DNA of 64,000 nt from Oleisolibacter albus (GCF_003336875.1 NZ_QGNJ01000006.1:1-64000), one strand, 5' to 3'; numbered from the stretch's first letter, positions 33,563 through 43,695 are shown. A program made the numbers and translations. Notes: generated by a model from the letters alone, not told the origin.

Positions 33563-36508
33563 TCAGAACTTCACGGTCGCGCCCATGAAGAAGCGGCGAC
33601 CGACCACGTCGTACACCGACGGGTCCGTGTTGGCCTGGACCGACGGCGTGTACAGCCGCGGTTCCTGGTCGAAGAGGTTGTTGATGCCGCCGCGCAGGGT
33701 CAGGTTCTCCGACAGCACGTAGCTGGCGCTGAGGTCGAAGTACCAGGTGGCCGGGACATTGGTGTAATCGACACCTTCCACCAGCGTGCCGGCGGTGTCC
33801 TCGCGGACAACGTTGTTTTCCATCGGGCCGATGTAGCGGGCCCGCAATGACGTCGTCACCGGACCATACATGTAGGTCGTGGTGATGGTGCCCTTCCATT
33901 CCGGAATGGCATCGCCGATGGACCCGCCGATGGAGCCGGCATAGTCGATGTAGGCATCGCCGGGAAGGGCCTGGACCTTGTAATGGTCGACCCAGGTGCC
34001 GGCGAGGTTGATGTTCAGGCGGCCGGCGTCGCTGGGCAGGTCATAGCCCCAGTCGAGCTGGACGTCGATGCCCGAGGTCTTGATCTTCGACAGGTTCTGG
34101 TAGAGCTCCAGCGCATCATCGATGGACCCGTCCACCGACTGCCGCTTGAACAGCTGGCAATAGTAGTTGTCGTTGGAGAAGGTCGGGTTGTCGCCGTTGG
34201 CGTTGAAGCAGCGCGCCACGGCCAGACCGGCCGAGATGGTGGAGATCGCATCCTTCAGGGTGATGTCGTAGTAGTCCACCGACAGGGTGATGTCGCTGAC
34301 CAGCGGATGCTGGAAGGGTGAAGTGGCGACGAAGCCCAGCGTGTAGGTATCGGCAGTCTCCTCCTGGAGCTCGGTGTTGCCGCCGACAAGGGCGCCAATC
34401 TGGCTGTTCGACTGCTCGTAGCTGTCGATCATGGTCGGCGAGATGCCTTGGGACAGGCAGAGCGCCCGGACCGCGTCGGCGTTGGCGCCGGTGCGATAGG
34501 TCGAACCCGCATTGCAGGGGTCCGCCACTTCCGGATTGTCCTCGTTCTGCGGCGAGTAGAGTTCGCCGATGCTGGGCGCGCGGACGGCACGCTGGTAGGA
34601 GCCGCGCAGGCGGAACAGGTCGTTGACCGCCCAACTGCCTTCGCCCTTGTAGCTGCCGAAGGTGCCGGCGGCGGAATGGTCGGAGAAGCGGTAGCCGGCC
34701 GTGACGCTGACCGCCTTGGCGAAGGGCAGATCCGCCAGCAGCGGCACATACAACTCGCCGTACAGATCCTTGTTCTCGATCTCGCCATAGAGCGAGTCCT
34801 GGGCATTGAAGCCGGAGACATCGCCCGAGGCCAGCACCGAGTCCGCCTTGAAGTCGTAGCTTTCCGAGCGGTACTGGGCGCCCAGGGCCAGCCCGACCGT
34901 GCCGGCCGGAAGGTCGAACAGGCCGCCGGTGACATTCATCTCCACCACATCCTGTTCGATGGTGGTGGTGTTCTTGGCCGTGACCGAGACGTAATCCTTG
35001 CAGGCCTGGGAAAGCTCGTTCTGGCCGAACGGGTTATAGCCACCCTCGCAGAGGCTGGCGCCGCCATCGGCGGCCGTCAGCAGTTCCTGGACCTTGCTGT
35101 AGGAGACGTTGCCGGACTGGGTCTCGGTGGTGCTGACACGGCCGTTGGCGGCATAGATGTCGTATTTCCAGCCGCTGACGCCGGGAATGTCGCCGCGGAA
35201 GCCGCCCAGAACCTGGAAGACGTTGTTTTCATACTCGGAAACACGGGGGCCGACCGCATTGAAGCGGGTCAGCAACGGGATATCGGCCGTCGGGTCGGAC
35301 CGGCTGGCCGCCAAAGCGGCCAGATCGGCCGGAATGAAGGGATTGGTCACGGGAACATAGAAATATCCCTGGCTGCCGGTCGGGGCCGGGCTGGGTGCCA
35401 GCTGCGTGGTGGAGTTATAATTGGTGAAGAAGCCGGAGGCGTAAGCCTCCACATGGTCGTTGATCTGGTAACGGGTGGTGCCGGCGATGTTGACCCGTTC
35501 CATGGGCAGGATCAGGGCATTGTCGGGCTCGAAATTATAGCTGACGCGCTGATCGCCATTGTTGCAGCTGCCATCATAGATGCAGGTGGCCAGCTGGCTT
35601 TCGTCGACCTTCACGTTGAAGGGAGCCGGGGCGCTGCTGCTGTGGCTGATGCTGAACAGGGTTCCGTCCGGATTGAAGCTGTAGCGGTCGGTGCGTGATA
35701 CGGCACCGGTGGAATAGCCGCTGTACTGGCCGAAGACGGAATCCACCGCCGCCTGCGTCGGGGCATTGGACCCGAACACCACCGAACCCCAGGGCAGGTA
35801 GGAGGTGGTGGAGGTGGCCTGGGCGGTGAAGTCGCGCTCGCCCTTGCCCAGCTCCTTGCGCTTCAGATAGCCGACGCTGAGGGTGGCGTTGCCACGTCCC
35901 TGGGCGAAATTGCCGCCGATGGTGATGTCACCGGATTTCTCCTCGGCGTCGCCCTGGTCGGAAATGCCGTACTGGACATTGGCTTCCAGCCCCTCGAAAT
36001 CCTCCTTGAGGATGAAGTTCACCACGCCGGCCACGGCATCGGCGCCGTAGACGGCAGAAGCTCCCCCGGAAATGACTTCCACCCGGTCGACCAGCGCCGA
36101 AGGGATGGTGTTGACGTCCACCGACATGGTGGAGTCCGAGCCGATCATGCGCCGGCCATTGACCAGCACGAGGTTGCGGTTGCTGCCCAGGCCGCGGAGA
36201 TTGATGTTGGCCCGACCGCCGGCCGAGGGATTGTTGGAGGTGGAGGTGGCGTCCGGAACCACCTGCGGCAGCTGGTTCAGCAGGTTCTCCGCTGTCAGCG
36301 CACCGGTCTGCTGGAAGCTTTCCGCACTGACTGTGGAAAGCGGGCTGTCGGAGACATAATCCTTGCGGGCGATGCGTGTGCCGGTGACGACGATTTCCTC
36401 CAGCTGGCCGCTGTCCTGCGCCTGGGCGGGCAGCAGGGGCAGGCCGAGGGCGACGCCGGCCAGCAGGCCGGCACGGAGGGTACGACCGGTATGCATAGGA
36501 ATGTTCAT
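33563..36508 (-). CDS. TonB-dependent receptor, second
   Basis: A 981-aa outer-membrane receptor. Signal peptide to about residue 30 (LLPAQAQ), TonB-box-like LEEIVVTGTRIARKD, then the plug with INLRGLGSNRNLVLVNGRRM and SGGASAVYGADAVAGVVNFI, then the barrel ending in an aromatic residue (GATVKF), the usual BAM signal. AAGGGAA precedes the ATG. The ligand is not evident. The neighbours, a B2-type peptidase and an unknown 323-aa protein, would fit a peptide or modified-peptide ligand, but this is inference. It shares the plug style of the receptor at 9502-12537 while differing in most of the barrel. Confidence 0.9.
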   Translation of the reverse strand: MNIPMHTGRTLRAGLLAGVALGLPLLPAQAQDSGQLEEIVVTGTRIARKDYVSDSPLSTVSAESFQQTGALTAENLLNQLPQVVPDATSTSNNPSAGGRANINLRGLGSNRNLVLVNGRRMIGSDSTMSVDVNTIPSALVDRVEVISGGASAVYGADAVAGVVNFILKEDFEGLEANVQYGISDQGDAEEKSGDITIGGNFAQGRGNATLSVGYLKRKELGKGERDFTAQATSTTSYLPWGSVVFGSNAPTQAAVDSVFGQYSGYSTGAVSRTDRYSFNPDGTLFSISHSSSAPAPFNVKVDESQLATCIYDGSCNNGDQRVSYNFEPDNALILPMERVNIAGTTRYQINDHVEAYASGFFTNYNSTTQLAPSPAPTGSQGYFYVPVTNPFIPADLAALAASRSDPTADIPLLTRFNAVGPRVSEYENNVFQVLGGFRGDIPGVSGWKYDIYAANGRVSTTETQSGNVSYSKVQELLTAADGGASLCEGGYNPFGQNELSQACKDYVSVTAKNTTTIEQDVVEMNVTGGLFDLPAGTVGLALGAQYRSESYDFKADSVLASGDVSGFNAQDSLYGEIENKDLYGELYVPLLADLPFAKAVSVTAGYRFSDHSAAGTFGSYKGEGSWAVNDLFRLRGSYQRAVRAPSIGELYSPQNEDNPEVADPCNAGSTYRTGANADAVRALCLSQGISPTMIDSYEQSNSQIGALVGGNTELQEETADTYTLGFVATSPFQHPLVSDITLSVDYYDITLKDAISTISAGLAVARCFNANGDNPTFSNDNYYCQLFKRQSVDGSIDDALELYQNLSKIKTSGIDVQLDWGYDLPSDAGRLNINLAGTWVDHYKVQALPGDAYIDYAGSIGGSIGDAIPEWKGTITTTYMYGPVTTSLRARYIGPMENNVVREDTAGTLVEGVDYTNVPATWYFDLSASYVLSENLTLRGGINNLFDQEPRLYTPSVQANTDPSVYDVVGRRFFMGATVKF

Positions 36509-36765
36509 TCAAATTCCCTTCAGCGAAGAGGTCCCTGTTTTCCAGGTGATCAGCGCGTCTCTGTGAGATTCGTGCCGTCCCTCCCGCTCTCACGGTCGTA
36601 TCGGCAAGGTCTGGCGCATTATTATTGCAGTATTATGTCTCATTCCTGCTGTGTTTCTAAAATGCAACAGTCTTGAATTTGGGCGTGAATCTCCTTTTCG
36701 ACCAAAGTCGATCCAGCACTTTTGGTGTATTGCTGATTTTTTATTCTACAGGATCATCGTCCTGA

Positions 36766-37737
36766 TCATCCTGTTCCTTCCAGGATGACGGTTCTTGGCC
36801 GCGCTGCCCCTCTGGTGGCTGACCCGCGGAGGTGGCCATGCCGCCAGAAGACGTTGTCGTTGCGCCGGACCAGATGACCGCGGACGAAATGCAGCCGCGG
36901 CGTGCTTCGGGCGCTGCCGATGCCGGCAGGGCGGGAGGCCGTGGCCGGCAGCAGCGGCAGATGCACCTCCACATGCTCCAGCAGGGGCGGGCGGCCTGCG
37001 GCGATGCGGCGGCGGTTGAGGCGGTCGAGATCACTGGGCTTCAGCACCGGTCCATGCCGGGCCTGCAACATCAGCGACAGCGACAGGACCAGCAGGAAGT
37101 CGCCGGCCACCATCGACAGCATGCGGCTGATGACGGTGGCCCGGTCCCCGGCCGCCACATGTCGGGCGTAGTAATGCTGCCAGCCCGGACTCATGCAAAA
37201 GCGGGCCTGGGCGAACAACGGACTGAGGTCGGGCCGGTCGGGCATACGGACCAGGATGGAGCCGTCCGTTGGCGGATGGCCGGCCGGTGCCTCGTCGAGA
37301 TCGAAATGGATGTCGAACGGAGACACATCGGCACCCTGCTCGGGCCGGCGCCGATCGGCCCAGATGCTGTGGATGGTGCCGCGCCGGCCGCTCTCGTCGC
37401 TGCGGATCAGCAGGCCGCTGATATCGGCGCCGCCATCCCCGGCCATCCAGCCATGGCGGGCGAACACGGCCTTGCGTTCCGGTTCGCCCCACTCGACCCA
37501 CAGGGTCGTCGCCGGCACGCGGATCAGATCCAGGCAGCGATGCAGCAGGTCGCCATCGCCGATGGCCGTGTTCCAGCAGGCGTCGGTGGCGGCCGGCGAC
37601 AGCACGTAGCGCAGGGGGCACTGCTTCAACGCATCCGCGATCCGGGTGGCATTCGGCAGGATGAAGTCCGGTTGTCCGCCGGTGGAGGCGATGGCCAGGG
37701 CGGCGGGGGACTGGGCAACAAGATCGAACAGGCGCAC
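36766..37737 (-). CDS. Hypothetical protein, 323 aa
   Basis: Family not recognised. I chose the GTG at 37737 because AGGAGA lies 8 bases upstream; the frame continues upstream without such a signal. The protein is soluble apart from one hydrophobic helix near residue 225 (FLLVLSLSLML). A segment DRLNRRRIAAGRPPLLEH and the C-terminal LHFVRGHLVRRNDNVFWRHG resemble conserved parts of uncharacterised alphaproteobacterial proteins, some phage-linked. It precedes the TonB-receptor gene on the same strand by 257 bases. Confidence 0.6.
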   Translation of the reverse strand: MRLFDLVAQSPAALAIASTGGQPDFILPNATRIADALKQCPLRYVLSPAATDACWNTAIGDGDLLHRCLDLIRVPATTLWVEWGEPERKAVFARHGWMAGDGGADISGLLIRSDESGRRGTIHSIWADRRRPEQGADVSPFDIHFDLDEAPAGHPPTDGSILVRMPDRPDLSPLFAQARFCMSPGWQHYYARHVAAGDRATVISRMLSMVAGDFLLVLSLSLMLQARHGPVLKPSDLDRLNRRRIAAGRPPLLEHVEVHLPLLPATASRPAGIGSARSTPRLHFVRGHLVRRNDNVFWRHGHLRGSATRGAARPRTVILEGTG

Positions 37738-38179
37738 GGAGCCATCTCCTGTGGCATGACAGTCCGGTGACGGATCTGGCACCGCCGGGGAAATGGCACC
37801 CTGTCGCGTGGGGGGAGACAGACCTGCCATGCCGGTCCATCCGTCCACCGCCGCGACGGCTGTGGGCGTCCAGCGCGTGAAAAATGCCCTCTACGCCATT
37901 GCCCCGGTTCGGTTGGGCCTGCCCGCAAGGATTCGGGGGCGGTCGCTTCCGGGTTGGGCAATTTTTGCCGCATGGGCGGTGAAAGAGGAAAAAATTGCAC
38001 GGCAAATAATGCCGATGGGCAAAAACAGTATACGCAAGTCAAGAAATTGAGAAAATCAAGAAATAACCAAAAAAGACCGCCCGACTTTCCAGAGCGGCCC
38101 GTTGAACCGTGGTGAAGGCGGCTTTCGGCCAGGGTCATCACTCCTGTCGGCCTGCTGCCGCACGCCAGGGAGACGGGTC
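37738..38179. other. 442-bp divergent region before the flagellar genes
   Basis: No gene is convincing here. An AT-rich block runs from about 37955 to 38090 and contains a short palindrome GGCAATTTTTGCC at 37957-37969. A flagellar promoter is expected; GG and GC elements exist but with 9 rather than 10 bases between them, so I do not call a sigma-54 site. Confidence 0.5.
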
Positions 38180-38842
38180 ATGTCCATATCCAGCATCACC
38201 AGCACCAGTTCCAGCCTGTCCACGACCAGCAGCACCAGTTCCACCAGCTCCACGGTGCTGGGGACCTTCGACACCATGATGACGCTGCTGCTGAAGCAGC
38301 TGGAGACCCAGGACCCGTCCGATCCCATGGATACCAGCTCGTTCACCAGCCAGCTGGTCAGTCTGTCGAGCCTGGAGCAGCAGACGCAGACCAACAGCCT
38401 GCTGACCGATCTGAATTCCTCCCTGTCCGGCTTCCTCAGCGGCAATGCCGCCTACAATTATCTCGGCCGGACGGTAGAGGTGGAAAGCGATACGGCGCCG
38501 CTGCAGAACGGCAGCGCCAGCTGGGCCTATGACCTGCCCGCCGATGCTGACAGCGTCAGCGTCACCATCACCGACAGTTCCGGCGCCGTCGTCTACAGCG
38601 GTTCGGCGTCGACCGATGCCGGCAGCAACAGCTTCAGCTGGGACGGAAGCCGCACGGATGGCAGCACGGCCACCAGCGGCAGCTTCACCCTGTCCGTCAC
38701 CGCCACCACCGACGGGGTGAGCAAGAGCATCGACCCGCGGGCGATCGGCAAGGTCACCGGTGTCGACAGCTCCAGCGGGACCGCGCTGCTGAGCCTGGGC
38801 GGCGTGGACGTCGCCATGGACGACGTCGTCTCCCTGATCTGA
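38180..38842 (+). CDS. flgD: Flagellar hook assembly protein (hook cap)
   Basis: A 220-aa scaffold that caps the growing hook. The N-terminal 25 residues are almost only Ser and Thr, then the FlgD mark LLLKQLETQDPSDPMDTSSF. The C-terminal half has the FlgD Tudor/Ig-like part (VSVTITDSSGAVVYSGS, FSWDGSRTDG). The ATG at 38180 has GGGAG upstream; the open frame before it is not supported. First gene of the hook-filament cluster. Confidence 0.9.
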   Translation: MSISSITSTSSSLSTTSSTSSTSSTVLGTFDTMMTLLLKQLETQDPSDPMDTSSFTSQLVSLSSLEQQTQTNSLLTDLNSSLSGFLSGNAAYNYLGRTVEVESDTAPLQNGSASWAYDLPADADSVSVTITDSSGAVVYSGSASTDAGSNSFSWDGSRTDGSTATSGSFTLSVTATTDGVSKSIDPRAIGKVTGVDSSSGTALLSLGGVDVAMDDVVSLI

Positions 38843-38869
38843 TCCCCGGCAGCCCTGCAGGAGCCAGCC

Positions 38870-40147
38870 ATGAGCATCACCAGCGCGCTCAGCATTGCCA
38901 CCTCCGGACTGGCCGCCCAGTCCAAGGCCTTCACCTCGATCTCCAGCAATCTCGCCAATGTCAGCACCATTGGCTACAAGGCCAGCTCGACCAGCTTCAC
39001 GGCCCTGGTGTCGGGCACCAGCAATTCCTCCTCGGCCGGCATCGGCGGCGTCGTCGCCTCCACCAGCCAGGGCATCAGCGCCCTGGGCGATATCGAGGAT
39101 ACGGGCGTCAACACCGAGCTGGCCATTGACGGCAACGGTTTTTTCGCCGTCAGCGCTGCCGTTGACAGCAGCCAGATCGCCTACACCCGCAACGGCACCT
39201 TCAGCGTCAACGAGTCCGGCTATCTGGTCAATGAGGACGGCTACTACCTCAATGGCTGGGCCCTGGACGAGAATGGCGATGTTTCGGCCCGGAACCGCAG
39301 CAGCACCCAGAGCCTGGACCCGATCAACCTCGCCGATATCTCCGGCATGCCCCAGGCCACGACCAGCCTGGGTCTTACGGCCACCCTGCCGGCCGATGCG
39401 GCCATCGGTGACAGCTTCGTCACCGATGCCGAGATCTATGACAGCCTGGGGGCCAGCCATACGGTGGTGCTGAACTGGACCAAGACCGGCGAGAACGCCT
39501 GGTCCGTGACAGCGGATGACCCGGTATCGGCCTCCGATACCAGCATCACCACCGGGGACAGCGATGACGCCAGCATCGATCTGACCTTCAATACCGACGG
39601 CACCCTTGCCTCGGTTTCGCCCAGCCCGGCCACGCTGAACTTCACCGACTGGACCACCGGGGCGGCGGACAGCACCATCACGCTGGATCTGGGAACCATC
39701 GGCAAGACCGACGGGCTGAAACAGGCCAGCACGGTCAGTGGCGAGCCCCGCATCACCGTCAGCAACAAGACCCAGGATGGATGGTCGGCCGGCACGCTGG
39801 AGAGCGTCAGCATCGAGGCCGACGGCACCGTCATGGCCAGCTTCGACAATGGCCAGTCGCGGGCCGTCTACAAGATCCCGGTGGTCACCTTCAACAACCC
39901 GGACGGGCTGCAGCTGATCAACGGCACCGTCTACAGCGCCACCGTCAATTCCGGCCAGTACCAGCTGAAGGAGGCGGGCAGCAACGGCGCCGGCGGCATC
40001 CGCTCCGAAGCGCTGGAAAGCTCCACCGCCGACACCTCCACCGAACTGACGCGGATGATCTATGCGCAGCAGGCCTATTCGGCCGCGGCCAAGGTGGTCA
40101 CGGCGGCCCAGGAAATGATGGACACCCTGATCCAGGCGAAGAGGTAA
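38870..40147 (+). CDS. flgE: Flagellar hook protein
   Basis: A 425-aa hook subunit. N-terminal signature ALSIATSGLAAQSKAFTSIS and SNLANVSTIGYKAS; middle domains D1/D2 include FFAVSAAVDSSQIAYTRNGTF. The C-terminal helix ends with SAAAKVVTAAQEMMDTLIQAKR, the family pattern. It follows flgD by 27 bases, with CAGGAG upstream. Confidence 0.93.
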   Translation: MSITSALSIATSGLAAQSKAFTSISSNLANVSTIGYKASSTSFTALVSGTSNSSSAGIGGVVASTSQGISALGDIEDTGVNTELAIDGNGFFAVSAAVDSSQIAYTRNGTFSVNESGYLVNEDGYYLNGWALDENGDVSARNRSSTQSLDPINLADISGMPQATTSLGLTATLPADAAIGDSFVTDAEIYDSLGASHTVVLNWTKTGENAWSVTADDPVSASDTSITTGDSDDASIDLTFNTDGTLASVSPSPATLNFTDWTTGAADSTITLDLGTIGKTDGLKQASTVSGEPRITVSNKTQDGWSAGTLESVSIEADGTVMASFDNGQSRAVYKIPVVTFNNPDGLQLINGTVYSATVNSGQYQLKEAGSNGAGGIRSEALESSTADTSTELTRMIYAQQAYSAAAKVVTAAQEMMDTLIQAKR

Positions 40148-40153
40148 GCAGCC

Positions 40154-40435
40154 ATGGCCTCCTCCTTCTCTCTCGAAAAGACGCGGCGCGAGGACCGGCT
40201 GGACCGGGAAGACCGGCGGCTGCGTCAGCGCACCCTGGCGCTGTTGTCCGGTCCGGGCCGCCATGACAGCGATGCCCTGCTGGCGCTGCGCGACGACTGG
40301 GAACGCCATATCGCCGACCTGGAGGCCGAAATGGCGGCGGTGCGGACTGATATGGCCGGCGACCGCCAACGGCGCCAAGCCCTGACCATCTACCAGATGA
40401 CCAGCCGTTTCGGCGGCTCCCGGCACAGGGGATGA
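40154..40435 (+). CDS. Small hypothetical flagellar-cluster protein, 93 aa
   Basis: A short, highly charged helical protein (RREDRLDREDRRLRQRTLALL near residue 10 and WERHIADLEAEMAAVRTDMAG near 50), likely coiled coil. No family is clear; its form resembles export chaperones or FliJ-like rods. It begins 6 bases after flgE and shares ATGA with the next gene, so it is part of the operon and probably assists hook or filament assembly. Confidence 0.65.
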   Translation: MASSFSLEKTRREDRLDREDRRLRQRTLALLSGPGRHDSDALLALRDDWERHIADLEAEMAAVRTDMAGDRQRRQALTIYQMTSRFGGSRHRG

Positions 40436-40872
40436 CGGCCATGCTTCCCATGGATACGGGCGGCATCGCCGCCGAAATGGCTGCACTCCAGACCCTGATG
40501 GCCGGGCTGCTGCCCCTGGTCGATGGCAGCGATGCCGGGCCGGCGCGGCTGAAGCGCATGGATGCCGCCCTGCGAGAGTTGCGCACGGGGGTCATGCGCC
40601 TGACCGTGCAGCTTCAGCAGGCCAAGGCGGCCGGCCGTGGGGCGGACCTCGCGGCCGTGTTGACGCCTTCCGTGGCGACGGCCCTGGCGGAACTGGGCGC
40701 CGCCTTGCCCCGTCTGGCGGCGGAGATGAAGGCCCGGCGGACCCGGCTGGCGGCGCTGATGCAGGTGACACGGCAGCGGGCGCAGGAGCCGCAGGGCTAC
40801 CGTCCCTTGCGCGGCGGACGTATGGCGCTGGTGCAGCGTCAGGTCCGCCACTGCGTCCAGATCTCAGCCTGA
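40432..40872 (+). CDS. Hypothetical flagellar-cluster protein, 146 aa (possible FlgN-type chaperone)
   Basis: A helical protein of the size and composition of type III export chaperones (LQTLMAGLLPLVDG, then LKRMDAALRELRTGVMRL). It lies directly before flgK, where FlgN, the chaperone for FlgK and FlgL, would be expected in some bacteria. Sequence similarity to FlgN cannot be confirmed by eye. Its start overlaps the previous stop (ATGA). Confidence 0.6.
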   Translation: MTAMLPMDTGGIAAEMAALQTLMAGLLPLVDGSDAGPARLKRMDAALRELRTGVMRLTVQLQQAKAAGRGADLAAVLTPSVATALAELGAALPRLAAEMKARRTRLAALMQVTRQRAQEPQGYRPLRGGRMALVQRQVRHCVQISA

Positions 40873-40889
40873 CCGGGGGGAGGCGCATC

Positions 40890-42632
40890 ATGTCGCTGCG
40901 AACGGCAAGCCTGATCACCCAGTCGGCGCTGCGCGCCAACCAGACGGCGCTGGGTGTCACCGCCGCCAACATCGCCAATGCGGATACTGCGGGCTACACC
41001 GCCAAGAGCGCGACGCAGGCGGCGGTCAGTGCCGGTCAGGGCAGCGCCGGTTCGGCCGTGGACGTCACCGGCATCAGCCGCGACGTCGACCAGTTCGTCA
41101 CCCGCCAGATCGTGGCGGCCAGCAGCAGCGCCGGTGCCGCCGGGACGTTGAGCGACTATCTGGCAAAGATCGAGACCGTCTATGGCAGCGTCAGCACCGG
41201 GGGCGGCGACAGCATCGCCGGCGTCATCAATGAGGTGACGGCCAGCCTGGAGTCCCTGGCCAGCGGCGGCAGTGCCGACGAGGACAAGGCGGCCACTGTG
41301 ACCGCCCTGGTGGACATGGCGGCAAGTCTTACGGACGCATCGGCCAGTCTGCAGGGCTACCGGGCCCAGGCCGATCAGCAGATCGCGGACACGGTGGCCC
41401 AGGCCAACGCAGCGATCCAGTCGATCGCCGATCTGAACGACAGCATCGTCCAGGCTGCGGCGGCAGGGCGCCCGACCGCCGACCTGGAGGACCAGCGCGA
41501 GGTGCAGCTGAAGTCCCTGGCCGGTCTGATCGACGTCAATTACAGCGTCGATTCCAGCGGACGCATGCAGGTCTACACCACTGGCGGCAGCGCGCTGGTG
41601 ACGGCGAATGCCCATACGCTTGGGTTCACCGCCGCGGCCAGCATGGATGCGGACACGGTCTACAGTGCCACGCCGCCCAGCGATCTCAGCGGCATCACCC
41701 TCAACGGCCAGGATATCAGCCGCAGCATCAGCTCCGGCTCGCTGCGGTCGCTGCTGGACCTGCGTGATGACATCCTGGTTGACGAGCAGACCCGGCTCGA
41801 CAGCCTGGCCTCGACCATCATCGACCAGGTCAATGCCGTTCACAACAGCGGCACCAGCTATCCCCCGGCGGACAGTCTGACGGGCACGCGGGCGGTGACC
41901 GGCGGTGACACGCTGGCCGGCAGCGGCAGCTTCACCCTGGTGGCGACCAGCGGCGACACGGTGGCCGCCAGTCTCAGCATCGATCTTGCGACCGTCTCCA
42001 CGGTGCAGGACTTGGTGGATGCCATCAATGCCGATGGTCATTTCAGCGCCGGCATCACGGCCGGCGGCAAGCTCAGCATCGCTTCCGCCACCAATGGCCA
42101 GGGAATCGCCATCGATCAGGGCAGCAGCGCGGCGGGGGGGGAGGGGGTCTCCGCCTATTTCGGTCTAAACGACCTTCTGACCGGCAGCGATGCCAGCGAC
42201 ATCGCCGTGCGCCGCGATATCGTCGACGATCCGGCCCGGCTGGCCACGGCCACCCTGGCCGGCACCACGGCTGGTCAGCGCGCCGTCAGTTCCGGCGATG
42301 TCGGCACGGCCACCGCGCTGGCCGATCTGTTCAGCGGGACCAGCAGTTTCGCCAGCGCCGGCGGCCTGGGCGCCCGCAGCACCAGCTTCTCCGGCTATGC
42401 CGGAGACATCATCAGCGCCGCGTCCCGCAGCGCCAGCACGGCGTCCAGCCGTGCCGACACGGCCAGCAGCAGCCTCAGCGATCTCACCAGCGCCTTCGCC
42501 AGCCAATCCGGCGTCAGCCTGGATGAGGAGACGGCGGCGACCCAGGCCCTGGAAACCGCCTATCAGGCCGCGGCGCGGGTCATGGCCGCGCTGCAGAGCA
42601 TGTACGACGAACTCATCGAGATGGTCAGCTAG
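40890..42632 (+). CDS. flgK: Flagellar hook-associated protein 1
   Basis: A 580-aa hook-filament junction protein. The N-terminus is typical (ALRANQTALGVTAANIANAD), the middle holds IVQAAAAGRPTADLEDQREV (the DLxDQRD motif of FlgK), and the C-terminus ends in the helical motif ETAYQAAARVMAALQSMYDE. It overlaps nothing and has GGGGGGAGG upstream. Confidence 0.93.
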   Translation: MSLRTASLITQSALRANQTALGVTAANIANADTAGYTAKSATQAAVSAGQGSAGSAVDVTGISRDVDQFVTRQIVAASSSAGAAGTLSDYLAKIETVYGSVSTGGGDSIAGVINEVTASLESLASGGSADEDKAATVTALVDMAASLTDASASLQGYRAQADQQIADTVAQANAAIQSIADLNDSIVQAAAAGRPTADLEDQREVQLKSLAGLIDVNYSVDSSGRMQVYTTGGSALVTANAHTLGFTAAASMDADTVYSATPPSDLSGITLNGQDISRSISSGSLRSLLDLRDDILVDEQTRLDSLASTIIDQVNAVHNSGTSYPPADSLTGTRAVTGGDTLAGSGSFTLVATSGDTVAASLSIDLATVSTVQDLVDAINADGHFSAGITAGGKLSIASATNGQGIAIDQGSSAAGGEGVSAYFGLNDLLTGSDASDIAVRRDIVDDPARLATATLAGTTAGQRAVSSGDVGTATALADLFSGTSSFASAGGLGARSTSFSGYAGDIISAASRSASTASSRADTASSSLSDLTSAFASQSGVSLDEETAATQALETAYQAAARVMAALQSMYDELIEMVS

Positions 42633-42642
42633 GAGAACCATC

Positions 42643-43542
42643 ATGCGCGTATCGACCTTCGGCCAATACACCACGCTGGTCCAGCACATGACGCGGCTGG
42701 AGGGAACCGTGGCCGAGGCCCAGATCCAGCAGGCCTCCCAACTGAAATCCAGCCGCTTCTCCGGTCTCGACGGTCAGGCCGCCACGCTGCTGGATCTGGA
42801 AGGGGACCTGAGCCGCAGCGCCACCTATATCGCCAATGGCGAGGCGGCGGTGTCGCGCATCAACGCCACCTATTCGGCCCTGCAGAGCGTCAGCGATCTC
42901 GCCACCTCCTTCCGCACCAGCCTGACCGCGTTCAACACGGTTACCGGCGATGCCGGCACGCTGCAGCAGACGGCCCAGGGCATGCTGGAGGATCTGGCGG
43001 CCACCCTGAACCAGCGCTCCGCCGGCCAGTACCTGTTCGCCGGCAGCGCCACCAACACGGCGCCGGTCAGGATCGACAGTGCCAGCTATCCCGCGCTGTC
43101 CAGCCCCAGCAGCGCCACCACCAGCTATTACCAGGGCGATGCGACCCGGCCCTCGGTGCGCGTCTCCGATACGCTGACCGTGTCCTACGGCATCACCGCC
43201 GCCGACCCCTCGCTTGAGGCGCTGATGCGGGCCCTCAATCTGGTGGCCAGCGCGTCCCCCCTGGATGAATCCACGCTGACGGAGGCGGGCGGTCTGGTGG
43301 AAAGCGCCGGCACGGGGATCGCGACCGGTCTGGAGACCTTGTCCGCGGCCGCCAGCCAGATCCAGGACACGCTGGATCGGCAGACCGATCTGCAGCTCTA
43401 CGCCGAGAGCTGGATCGAGGACATCAAGGGGGTCGATGTGGCCGAGGTGCAGACGCGCCTGTCGACGCTGGAAACCTCGCTGGAAGCCACGATGCAGGCC
43501 ATCGCCACTTTCCAGAAGCTCAGCCTGGGCGACTACCTCTGA
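42643..43542 (+). CDS. flgL: Flagellar hook-associated protein 3
   Basis: A 299-aa junction protein. The ATG at 42643 has AGGAG five bases upstream, directly after flgK. N-terminal MRVSTFGQYTTLVQHMTRLE, QYLFAGSATNTAPV near 125 and the C-terminal helical part (VAEVQTRLSTLETSLEATM) fit FlgL. A longer in-frame extension to 42190 would overlap flgK and is not real. Confidence 0.9.
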   Translation: MRVSTFGQYTTLVQHMTRLEGTVAEAQIQQASQLKSSRFSGLDGQAATLLDLEGDLSRSATYIANGEAAVSRINATYSALQSVSDLATSFRTSLTAFNTVTGDAGTLQQTAQGMLEDLAATLNQRSAGQYLFAGSATNTAPVRIDSASYPALSSPSSATTSYYQGDATRPSVRVSDTLTVSYGITAADPSLEALMRALNLVASASPLDESTLTEAGGLVESAGTGIATGLETLSAAASQIQDTLDRQTDLQLYAESWIEDIKGVDVAEVQTRLSTLETSLEATMQAIATFQKLSLGDYL

Positions 43543-43695
43543 GGTCAATTCCCGGCGCGCCGCCCTTTGCAAAAAAGTGCGCCCGAAAAAGGAGACACCG
43601 CCGTTGAACCTGTCGAGGGGAGGTAGCTCTCCGGGCCGGCATCGATCCCTTTCCCACGGCTCCATCCCTCATGGCTCTCTGAATGGAGAAAGAAC

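Noticed and set aside
37957-37969. Sigma-54 promoter before flgD
   Set aside because: GG and GC elements are 9 bases apart instead of 10, and flanking consensus is weak.
43543-43695. Sigma-54 or sigma-28 promoter before flagellin
   Set aside because: The G/C elements have the wrong spacing and no GCCGATAA-type box is present.
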